From CAKZYD01 sp039814715 (lineage in GTDB: Bacteria; Pseudomonadota; Alphaproteobacteria; Sphingomonadales; CAKZYD01): DNA of 35,550 nucleotides. A model generated the notes under the pieces. That model did no database searches. It was not told the origin of the DNA and saw nothing but the letters and a program-made list of their open reading frames with translations. The translations under genes and the position numbers were made by a program. Positions within the stretch are counted from its first letter, which is position 1; every line of letters begins with the position of its first letter. The stretch lies in the NCBI GenBank assembly GCA_039814715.1, contig JBCCAR010000031.1, positions 1 through 35,550 on the forward strand, written 5' to 3'. Shown here piece after piece: positions 8,399 to 15,764 of this stretch.

Positions 8399-9083
8399 GG
8401 CCGACAAAGACAATCCAAATGCAGGCCACCGTGCCCGGCTGCGAGACAAATTGCTCAACCGCGGCGCTGATGCGCTGGCGGATTATGAACTGCTAGAACT
8501 CATTCTTTCGATCGCCATCCCCCGGCGCGACGTGAAACCGCTAGCCAAGGAGTTGATGGCAACCTTTGGCAGCCTGGCAGGCGTTATGACTGCAGACCTG
8601 AAGCGCCTGCAGTCCCTTAAAGGCCTGGGCGAGACCAGCATCGCTGTCTTAAAAACCATGCAAGCTGCCAGCGTGCGTATTACGCGCGATCAAGCGATCG
8701 ACAAACCAATTTTGAGCGGTTGGAACGCTGTGCTCGACTATCTCAAAGCCAGCACAGCCTACCGTGAGCGCGAAGTGTTTCGCGTGTTGTTTTTAGATCA
8801 AAAGAACGTCCTGATTGAAGATGATGTCATTAATGAAGGCACCATCAATCAAGCGCCGATTTATCCGCGCGAGATTATGCGCCGCGCGCTTGAGCTCGGC
8901 TCGACGGCGATCATCCTATGCCACAACCACCCCTCAGGCGACCCAACGCCCTCACGCCAAGATATCGCCGTCACCCGCGACATCATAGACGTCGGCCGCA
9001 AGCTCAGCGTCAAAGTCCACGACCATGTGATTGTTGGCAAGCAAGGCTACAAAAGTATGAAGTCCATGGGGCTCATTGACTAA
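8382..9083 (+). CDS. radC: RadC/JAB-domain (MPN+) protein
   Basis: The product is 233 residues from the ATG at 8382 (MPSTPKADKDNPNAGH); earlier in-frame starts lie inside map and add no family sequence. The N-terminal half has a helix-hairpin-helix-like region (LQSLKGLGETSIAVLK). The C-terminal JAMM metalloprotease-like motif is HNHPSGDPTPS followed by Asp, preceded by the conserved Glu region (VINEGTINQAPIYPRE). The historic link to recombination repair was withdrawn for E. coli, so the cellular role is uncertain. Metal-binding residues look intact. It overlaps map by 17 nt. Confidence 0.92.
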   Translation: MPSTPKADKDNPNAGHRARLRDKLLNRGADALADYELLELILSIAIPRRDVKPLAKELMATFGSLAGVMTADLKRLQSLKGLGETSIAVLKTMQAASVRITRDQAIDKPILSGWNAVLDYLKASTAYREREVFRVLFLDQKNVLIEDDVINEGTINQAPIYPREIMRRALELGSTAIILCHNHPSGDPTPSRQDIAVTRDIIDVGRKLSVKVHDHVIVGKQGYKSMKSMGLID

Positions 9084-9176
9084 ACGCTGCAAGCCTGCTG
9101 ATGGCAGGGCCCATCTCTTGCCCCCTTCATCTCCCCATGCTAGCCAGCGGCCCTTACGCAGAAAAGGCCCATCCAT

Positions 9177-10478
9177 ATGATTCCACGTTATTCCCGCCCT
9201 GAGATGGCTGACATCTGGTCGCCGGAATCCAAATTCCGTATCTGGTTTGAGATTGAAGCGCATGCGTGCGATGCGCAGGCGGCGCTTGGTGTGATCCCAA
9301 AAGAGGCGGCGAAAGCAGTGTGGGAGCGCGGGGCCTTTGAAGTGGACCGCATTGATGAGATCGAGCGTGAGGTCAAACATGATGTCATCGCGTTTTTAAC
9401 CAATTTGGCGGAGCATGTGGGCGATGAGGCGCGTTTTGTCCACCAAGGCATGACATCCTCAGATGTTTTGGACACATGCTTTAACGTTCAGCTTGTCAAA
9501 GCCAGCGACATCCTCATTTCAGGTCTAGAAAAGCTGCTAGCGATCCTGCAGCGGCGCGCGGAAGAACACAAGTTGACGCCCACAATGGGCCGCAGCCACG
9601 GCATTCATGCTGAACCAACCACATTCGGCCTTAAGCTTCTGCAGGCCTATGCAGAATTTGATCGCTGCCTGGCCCGCATGAAACTCGCGCGCGAGGAGAT
9701 TGCGACCTGCGCCATATCGGGCGCGGTGGGCACCTTTGCCAATATCGACCCAGCTGTGGAAGCGCATGTGGCAGAGAAAATGGGGCTTATCGCAGAGCCT
9801 GTCTCAACGCAGGTCATTCCCCGCGATCGCCATGCCATGTTCTTTGCCACCCTGGGCGTGATTGCCTCCTCTATTGAGCGGCTATCGACTGAGGTGCGCC
9901 ACTTGCAGCGCACAGAAGTGCTTGAAGCAGAAGAATATTTCTCGCCTGGGCAAAAAGGCTCGTCAGCCATGCCGCATAAGCGCAATCCCGTGCTGACAGA
10001 GAATTTAACCGGGCTCGCTCGGATGGTGCGGGCCTATGCGATGCCGGCAATGGAGAACGTAGCACTGTGGCATGAGCGCGATATCTCCCATTCCTCTGTG
10101 GAACGGATGATTGGCCCGGACGCGACAGTGACGCTGGACTTCGCCATAGCGCGCCTGACCATGGTGATGGATAAGCTGGTTGTTTATCCTGAACGGATGC
10201 AGAAAAACCTCGATAAAATGGGGGGCCTTATTCACTCACAGCGGGTACTTCTCGCATTGACACAAGCAGGTATCTCGCGCGAAGACTCGTACCGCATCGT
10301 GCAAGCGAACGCGATGAAGGTGTGGGACGCCGATGGCGCGGTCCACCTCCTGACCCTGCTAGAGCAAGACGCGCGCGTAACGGACGCGCTTGGCTTTGAG
10401 ACACTTCGCTCCCTATTTGACCTCGAATACCATTTCAAGCATGTAGACGCGGTGTTCAGGCGCGTTTTAGGCGCTTAG
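9177..10478 (+). CDS. purB: Adenylosuccinate lyase
   Basis: This 433-residue member of the fumarase/aspartase superfamily catalyses two steps of purine synthesis (SAICAR to AICAR, and adenylosuccinate to AMP), releasing fumarate. The signature loop GSSAMPHKRNP is at 261-271 with the catalytic serine at 262/263, TSSD at 93-96, and the catalytic His141 in GRSHGIHAEP. Length and N-terminus (MIPRYSRPEMADIWSPESKF) fit the short bacterial/archaeal type. It lies 93 bp after radC and is followed by a 386-bp gap. Confidence 0.96.
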   Translation: MIPRYSRPEMADIWSPESKFRIWFEIEAHACDAQAALGVIPKEAAKAVWERGAFEVDRIDEIEREVKHDVIAFLTNLAEHVGDEARFVHQGMTSSDVLDTCFNVQLVKASDILISGLEKLLAILQRRAEEHKLTPTMGRSHGIHAEPTTFGLKLLQAYAEFDRCLARMKLAREEIATCAISGAVGTFANIDPAVEAHVAEKMGLIAEPVSTQVIPRDRHAMFFATLGVIASSIERLSTEVRHLQRTEVLEAEEYFSPGQKGSSAMPHKRNPVLTENLTGLARMVRAYAMPAMENVALWHERDISHSSVERMIGPDATVTLDFAIARLTMVMDKLVVYPERMQKNLDKMGGLIHSQRVLLALTQAGISREDSYRIVQANAMKVWDADGAVHLLTLLEQDARVTDALGFETLRSLFDLEYHFKHVDAVFRRVLGA

Positions 10479-10549
10479 TTTTGGCGCAACACAGCCACTT
10501 TTTATAAGCAAGTCGCCTGTTTTTGTCTCTTGCTCGGCCCAAAAATCAT

Positions 10550-10577
10550 GGCCAAATCGACAATTGGCTCATTTTTT
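10550..10577 (+). terminator. Weak candidate intrinsic terminator after purB
   Basis: GCCAA at 10551-10555 pairs with TTGGC at 10564-10568 (plus one G-U pair outside) around an 8-nt loop, and a run ATTTTTT follows at 10571. The stem is short and the element lies 72 bp past purB, so this is only a candidate. Confidence 0.35.
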
Positions 10578-10728
10578 GCATAGCGTTGGTAAGAATACGG
10601 TAAAATAAGCCCCTATTCCGCCAGGCCCACTGCGTCTTGTAAACAAAGCCGACACTATGGGTGATTTTGAGACACACATTGCGGTTAAAGGGCAATTTAG
10701 GAGGATTTTAAAGGCATTGCCGTAATGT

Positions 10729-10745
10729 TGGCACTTGGGAATGCA
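10729..10745 (+). promoter_or_regulatory. Sigma-54-like promoter element upstream of the sorted repeat protein
   Basis: TGGCAC at 10729-10734 is a perfect -24 half of an RpoN promoter. A TGCA at 10742-10745 could supply the -12 GC, but the GG-to-GC distance is 13 nt rather than the canonical 12, so the match is imperfect. It sits about 120 bp before the ATG at 10865. PEP-CTERM genes in other proteobacteria are often RpoN-dependent (the PrsK/PrsR system), which makes the position suggestive. Confidence 0.35.
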
Positions 10746-10864
10746 TCCTAAGCGTGGCAAGCAAAACAAAAAAGGACTGGAAAACACCGCAGGCTAACCA
10801 GAGCACCAGTAAATCCGCGGCCCCATAAGGGCGCACCTCGCCTGCAGCATTTTACACCATAGCA

Positions 10865-13800
10865 ATGAAACCGCTTCGCAAAATAGCTTTGGCAACCGCC
10901 ATGACGACGGCTCTGTCCATCGGCACAGTCGTGTCGCTTGGCGGGGGAACGCTATTTCAAACAGGCGGTGATGGCGGATGGTTTAGCAGATTGCTGGGCT
11001 CTGATGCGATCGTGCGCACGGCAAACCCGCGCGCCGATACGAACCTCGCCAATCAATCAGATGACACAGCAACCGCCCGCACCATCATCGATCCACGTGC
11101 CGCCCAGGAAGACATCGACAGCGCGTTAGCGCGCATGGCGAGCATCCCCTTTGTGACGGCCGACGATGCAGTCGCTGGCGCCATTGCGGGCGATGCGGCA
11201 GGCATGGCGCGGCTCCAAGCTTTTATGGACCGCGCCGGATTTGACCCCGCAGCGTTAGAAGAGCGCAGCAGCGCGTTATTTGACCGTGTAGAAGCGGGAC
11301 GCGATTTGGCGTTCACGCGCGATGAAACGCTGCAAGCCGCGCGCCGCATTGTATCAGCAGCGCAGCTAACGGCTCAAAGCGCCTTCCTGTTTCCCGCTAT
11401 TATGTTTGATGGTTACCAGGCGGGCGAAGAACAATCGGGCTGGGATGTGGGGCCCGTAGCGAGCGCGCGCTACGGTACGTTCCGCCTGGTCGATAGCGAG
11501 ACCGGCAGCTTAAGCGGCCCAGACCTTCGCTATTTTAGCGCTGGAAGCATGAACACCTTGCTGTCAGATGGGGCAGATGGGTTTGACAGCCTGCGTTTCC
11601 CAGAGACTGCGCGCGGCATGCGCCTTTATGCCATTGCCGCCAGCGAAGACAGAGACGACGGGGTCTATCCACTGCCCTTTGGCTACGGCCTCAAAACAGC
11701 GCAGCTATCCTACCGGGTTGTCGATGCGCGCCGGGCGGCAGGAGCGCCGTGGGTCTCATTGGCCGAGCAAGCCGTGACCTTGCATGGTAGCAATTGGACA
11801 GAGCCCGCTGCCGCGACCACTGAAGACAGCACTGATGACGCAAATAGAGCGCTGCTTGCACGGGTCGCCCTGTCCGCCCGCGGCTACCGTGATTTAACGC
11901 TACTTAGCGCTCAAGCAGACACCTCCGGCGACCAAGCCGCCGTTCTCTCCGTCCCGTTGCAAAGCGGCAGCGATGGCCTCGCCTTGTCGGTTGCGCAGCT
12001 TGAAAGCCAATTGACCACCATCAGCGGCTATATTCTAGGCCCAGATTTGATGCCCGGTGCGCTCAGCGCAATCGCGGCGCGCGCCGCAGACTTTAAGCGC
12101 AGCGGGCCATTGGTGGCGGCGCGGGGCGCTGGCGCATCAAACAAAGCAGCAGGCCAGAGCCAAAGGAAAAGCACGCGCCGTTCGCTTGGTTTCCTGCCTG
12201 TTCAAGTCGTTGATTATCCTGAAGCACTTGCAGGCGCGCTTGCTGGCACCAAGGCGGGCACGCAGGCCATGGCCGCCTATCTTGATGCGGCGGGCGGGGA
12301 CTTGGGCCGCCTGGAAGACCGGGCAATGGCCTTGATTGATGGACTAGAAGCCCGGCGCGATGCAGATGATTTCCTCACATTAGCAGACGCCGCCAACCGT
12401 GTGACCGAAGCGACAGCAAAAGCGGCAGCAACAACATACCTGCTCAATACCGTCATTGCGGCGGACTTTGATTTGCCTGAACCCGAAGCAGGGTGGGACT
12501 TTGGCAAGCCAGACACAGCCCCCTCCAGCAGCATGACCCGGGCCGGTAGCGGCTCGCCGGTTATTATTGGCAGCAACGCAGCAAGCGGCACAAACGCAGC
12601 ACAAACACCGATGGTACGGGACTTTTTAAGCCGGGTCGAAGGCCTGCGCTTTGTGCTGCCCAGCACCTACTACCGCGTGATGATGCTCGTGGCGCCAAGC
12701 GCGGGCACGGCCTCCCCTCTGGGCAATAGCGTCGTGATCAATGGCGCGCCCACGCGGCTGCGTGATTTGCGCACTATGGACCCCATGACCTGGGCACGCC
12801 TATCGGGCGGATCTATTGCCTTTCTTGGCGGCCTGGAGAGCTTCAGCGCCGTTGATCCGCGCCTTGAAGACATGCTCCAGGTTCCCAATGATCTGGCGAC
12901 GTTGCGGACCCTAATGATGCAAGGCGCGGTCTACACCGATCTGCCGCCAACAGGCCAAACGCTGGACAGAAATACGGTATTGGGCACGGGCGAACGCAAT
13001 GCTTACACCTATGCCGCCCGCGCTTTCGTCACAGGCAATGGCGCCTTGTTGCTTGATTTTGCAGCGCCGCCAGAAGGCGGAACGATCATTGGCGCAGCCA
13101 TTGTTGGCGAAAGTGATCCAGAACCACTTGCCGAACGCCTCGCCGAACGTATCGCGCAGCTTCTTGGGTCAACGGCGCCAGCCGCTGGCTTCCTTCCAGG
13201 CGACATTCAGCCCTCTTCAGGCACGTTTTTCGCGGCAGCCTTCAACCTACCGCAACAAGTCGCCGCCAACCTGAGTTCACAAACCGGCGCCTCCACCGGC
13301 GGCAATTTAGGCGGCGGCCCAACCGGCGGCGGCGGCCTCGGCGGTGCAGCGGCTCCGGGCGAAGAGACGGCTGGCGGTGAGACGGCTGGTGGCGAAACGG
13401 CTGGCGGTGAGACGGCTGGTGGCGAAACGGCTGGCGGAGAGACTGCCGGTGGCGAAACGGCCGGCGGAGAGACAGCTGGCGGGGAAACAGCTGGCGGTGA
13501 GACTGCCGGTGGCGAAACAGCCGGCGGAGAGACCGCAGGCGGTGAGACGGCTGGTGGCGAAACGGCTGGCGGGGAAACAGCTGGTGGAGAGACCGCGGGC
13601 GGCGAAACAGCTGGCGGAGAGACTGCCGGTGGCGAAACGGCCGGTGGAGAGACCGCGGGCGGCGAAACAGCTGGCGGAGAGACTGCCGGTGGCGAAACGG
13701 CCGGCGGAGAGACCGCGGGCGGCGAAACGGCTGGCGGTGAGACGGCTGGTGGCGAAACAGCGGGCGGAGAGACTGCTGGTGGCGAAACAGCTGGCGGTGA

Positions 13801-14194
13801 GACCGCAGGCGGCGAGGTTATCTTGTTGCCTGACGCTGGCGGCCCATACGACGTTCTGGTGAACGATGAGTTTGCGCTCAATGGCGCAGACTCCATCTTC
13901 AACATCGGGGTCGATCAATTCGACATTGAGTGGATGCTCATTGACGCAGGCTTAGAAATTGCACTGGCAACCGGCCTTGGAACGCAGGACAGTCCGCTGT
14001 CGCCTGGCACGATTAGTTTTGATGAAGCGGGCCAATACGACATCATCTTGCGCTTCACCTACGGCGACTTGATCGCCTCATCTGAAGGTCTGATCATCGT
14101 GCGCGATGATATTGTTATTCCTATTCCAGGATCACTGTTACTTCTTGGGCCTGGCTTGGCTCTCATGGCCCGCTTGCGGCGCAGGCGCGGCTAG
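10865..14194 (+). CDS. Exported repeat protein with PKD-like domain and PEP-CTERM/VPLPA-CTERM-like sorting tail
   Basis: This 1109-residue protein has a signal-peptide-like N-terminus (KPLRK followed by hydrophobic residues 7-30). Residues about 100-440 and 450-790 appear to be two diverged copies of a ~350-residue unit. A102-P197 aligns almost without gaps to A454-P549, and LRF at 243-245 matches LRF at 594-596 at the same 351-residue offset. A Gly-rich linker (812-830) leads to exactly 30 perfect ETAGG units (834-983), giving an acidic, threonine-regular stalk. Residues about 988-1082 look like a PKD-type beta-sandwich (DAGGPYDVLVNDEFALNGADS, then GQYDIILRF). The tail is IPIPGS, a hydrophobic stretch and RLRRRRG, which is the layout of exosortase-recognised C-terminal signals. 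I infer a surface-attached stalk protein. It lies just upstream of an NfrB/NfrA-like pair; no exosortase gene is in the window. Confidence 0.85.
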   Translation: MKPLRKIALATAMTTALSIGTVVSLGGGTLFQTGGDGGWFSRLLGSDAIVRTANPRADTNLANQSDDTATARTIIDPRAAQEDIDSALARMASIPFVTADDAVAGAIAGDAAGMARLQAFMDRAGFDPAALEERSSALFDRVEAGRDLAFTRDETLQAARRIVSAAQLTAQSAFLFPAIMFDGYQAGEEQSGWDVGPVASARYGTFRLVDSETGSLSGPDLRYFSAGSMNTLLSDGADGFDSLRFPETARGMRLYAIAASEDRDDGVYPLPFGYGLKTAQLSYRVVDARRAAGAPWVSLAEQAVTLHGSNWTEPAAATTEDSTDDANRALLARVALSARGYRDLTLLSAQADTSGDQAAVLSVPLQSGSDGLALSVAQLESQLTTISGYILGPDLMPGALSAIAARAADFKRSGPLVAARGAGASNKAAGQSQRKSTRRSLGFLPVQVVDYPEALAGALAGTKAGTQAMAAYLDAAGGDLGRLEDRAMALIDGLEARRDADDFLTLADAANRVTEATAKAAATTYLLNTVIAADFDLPEPEAGWDFGKPDTAPSSSMTRAGSGSPVIIGSNAASGTNAAQTPMVRDFLSRVEGLRFVLPSTYYRVMMLVAPSAGTASPLGNSVVINGAPTRLRDLRTMDPMTWARLSGGSIAFLGGLESFSAVDPRLEDMLQVPNDLATLRTLMMQGAVYTDLPPTGQTLDRNTVLGTGERNAYTYAARAFVTGNGALLLDFAAPPEGGTIIGAAIVGESDPEPLAERLAERIAQLLGSTAPAAGFLPGDIQPSSGTFFAAAFNLPQQVAANLSSQTGASTGGNLGGGPTGGGGLGGAAAPGEETAGGETAGGETAGGETAGGETAGGETAGGETAGGETAGGETAGGETAGGETAGGETAGGETAGGETAGGETAGGETAGGETAGGETAGGETAGGETAGGETAGGETAGGETAGGETAGGETAGGETAGGETAGGETAGGETAGGETAGGEVILLPDAGGPYDVLVNDEFALNGADSIFNIGVDQFDIEWMLIDAGLEIALATGLGTQDSPLSPGTISFDEAGQYDIILRFTYGDLIASSEGLIIVRDDIVIPIPGSLLLLGPGLALMARLRRRRG
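11168..12511 (+). repeat. Internal duplication within the sorted repeat protein gene (two copies of a diverged unit)
   Basis: The segment marked spans the best-conserved part of copy 1 (11168-11455, residues 102-197) through to copy 2 (12224-12511, residues 454-549). Shared positions include AGA(I/L)AG, DxAGxD, LExRxxAL(F/I)D, EAxRD, an alanine-rich helix, and EQSGWDVGP against EPEAGWDFGKP. Similarity continues downstream: the LRF motifs, and WVSL at 296-299 against WARL at 643-646. The copies are old, since the DNA no longer matches. Confidence 0.65.
13364..13816 (+). repeat. 30 tandem 15-bp repeats encoding (ETAGG)n
   Basis: 450 bp encode 30 consecutive five-residue units plus a final Glu codon. 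Every unit is identical at protein level. The DNA uses both Glu codons and all four Thr, Ala and Gly codons, so third positions have drifted freely. A higher-order 60-bp period is visible: 13621-13680 and 13681-13740 are nearly identical, which points to expansion by multi-unit duplication. Confidence 0.97.
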
Positions 14195-14306
14195 GCACTT
14201 GCTGCCAAAGTGTCGCAGTTTACACGTCCTGCGAACGATAGCTCAACCTCAGGTTCTGTGTTAGCTTGCTTGTTTAAACGGTTCTAAACAAAGCAAAAAA
14301 CATCCT

Positions 14307-15764
14307 ATGGTTGCAGATCAGCAACTTTCGATAGAATCCATAATCCTTCTGTTATACCTGCTGGGGTTTAACGCGGTTGTCTTGCTTATTTTCGTCAACG
14401 CGCTCGACGATCTCTTTGTTGACTGCGTTTACGTTTTCCAGCGCCTGTATCGCGCCGTCGTGATAAAGCCGAAATATAAGCAAGCAAGCGCCCAATCCAT
14501 GCGCGCGCTGCGCGCACCGCAACAAGCCTTTGCTATTTGCGTCCCAGCTTGGGATGAACAAGCTGTCATTGCGCAGATGCTTGAGCGGGCGGTGAGGTCT
14601 ATACGCTATGATAACTACCGCATTTTTGTGGGGGTGTATGCCAACGATCCAGCAACACGCAGCGCCATTGAAGCCCTATGCGCCCGCAATGGCGACTGCG
14701 CGCACCGCATCCGCATCGTTACGCATGACGTGCCCGGCCCGACCAGCAAGGCGGATTGCTTAAACAGCCTCTATCACACCATTACACAAGACGATGCGTG
14801 GGCCGCGCAAGAACATGTGCAAGGCTTCATCCTGCATGACGCAGAGGACATTATTCATCCCAGCGAGCTGGTCGTATTCAATCACCTCATCGCGAAAGCG
14901 GACATTATCCAGCTGCCCGTTACCCCGCTCGCGCGCCCCTTAACGGACCTGGTTGGGGGCCATTATCTTGATGAATTTGCCGAAAGCCACACCAAAGACC
15001 TTGTTGTGCGAGAAGCGCTGGGCGCGCCGCTGCCGTGCGCCGGTGTAGGCTGCGCATTCAGCGCGCGCGCCCTCAAAGCGCTCGCCAAGCGCCGTGGCGG
15101 CGCGCCTTTCAATGCTGAGTCCGTGACAGAAGACTACGACATTGCCCTCGACTTAGCCGACATGGGCTTTCGCGCGATTTTCGTGCGTTTGCCGAGCCAA
15201 AAAGGCGTCGCCAGCTATGTCGCGACCCAGGAGTATTTCCCAAATACTGTTAGAACGGCCATCCGCCAAAAGGGGCGCTGGCTGCTCGGCATTGCTCTGG
15301 AGAACTGGACGGTGCGCGGGTGGCGCGGCAATTGGGCAGCCCGGTATATGCTTTGGCGTGACCGCAAAGCGCTTCTGACAGCCTTCTCCGCCGTTGCGGC
15401 CTATGTCCTTTTGGCATGCTTCTTTGTCATTGTTTGGGCGTTTGAGTTTACGCCAGAAGCGCTGTTTGACTATATCGTCCCGCCAGGCGGCATCGTATCA
15501 GGGCTGCTCGTGGCCAACTTGGTTTTCCTCATCAATCGGCTACTGCAGCGCTTCACCTTCGTCTATCGCTCCTACGGGCTCTGGCAAGCGCTCATCAGCC
15601 CTGTGCGCATTGTGGTTGGCAACTGGATCAATTTCTTTGCTGCGCTTCGGGCGGCGCGCCTGTTCCGCACATCGCGCAAAACGCGCGGACAAAAAGTCTG
15701 GTTTAAGACCCATCATCAAATTCCCACGGCCAGCGTTCCTGTCAAGCTTCCAGGGAGCCGCTGA
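14307..15764 (+). CDS. NfrB-like membrane glycosyltransferase (GT2), lacking the C-terminal MshEN region
   Basis: This 485-residue inner-membrane protein has a TM segment at about 8-32 and a cytosolic GT-A domain at about 70-340. Three or more C-terminal TM helices follow (about 355-378, 395-412 and 428-450). The GT2 motifs are FAICVPAWDEQAVI (74-88), TSKAD (146-150), the DxD-like DAED (178-181), the catalytic TED (274-276) and QKGRW (321-325). QKGRW is the Q(Q/R)xRW hallmark of processive synthases. KVWFKTHH at 463-470 resembles the conserved segment after the membrane domain of NfrB-like proteins. E. coli NfrB, needed for phage N4 adsorption and implicated in a secreted glycan, is far longer and carries a c-di-GMP-binding MshEN domain at its C-terminus; here the protein stops before it. 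The next gene (NfrA-like) starts within the stop codon (TGATG). Confidence 0.85.
   Translation: MVADQQLSIESIILLLYLLGFNAVVLLIFVNALDDLFVDCVYVFQRLYRAVVIKPKYKQASAQSMRALRAPQQAFAICVPAWDEQAVIAQMLERAVRSIRYDNYRIFVGVYANDPATRSAIEALCARNGDCAHRIRIVTHDVPGPTSKADCLNSLYHTITQDDAWAAQEHVQGFILHDAEDIIHPSELVVFNHLIAKADIIQLPVTPLARPLTDLVGGHYLDEFAESHTKDLVVREALGAPLPCAGVGCAFSARALKALAKRRGGAPFNAESVTEDYDIALDLADMGFRAIFVRLPSQKGVASYVATQEYFPNTVRTAIRQKGRWLLGIALENWTVRGWRGNWAARYMLWRDRKALLTAFSAVAAYVLLACFFVIVWAFEFTPEALFDYIVPPGGIVSGLLVANLVFLINRLLQRFTFVYRSYGLWQALISPVRIVVGNWINFFAALRAARLFRTSRKTRGQKVWFKTHHQIPTASVPVKLPGSR

Larger units (their letters stand above)
10479..10864. other. 386-bp intergenic region upstream of the repeat protein gene
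   Basis: This is the longest gene-free stretch in the window. It holds a weak candidate terminator for purB (10550-10577) and a sigma-54-like element (10729-10745), both listed separately. No convincing small ORF with a ribosome-binding site, no tRNA and no riboswitch fold is visible. It is noticeably richer in A+T than the flanking genes. Confidence 0.7.

Noticed and set aside
13344..13862. Plus-strand Arg/Ala/Lys-rich frame inside the repeat array
   Set aside because: This is a shifted frame of the same repeat, within a convincing gene in the main frame.
13207..13905. 232-residue minus-strand open frame of (PPAVS)n opposite the ETAGG array
   Set aside because: It exists only because a 15-bp repeat stays open in several frames; there is no signal, ribosome-binding site or sequence outside the repeat that looks like a protein.
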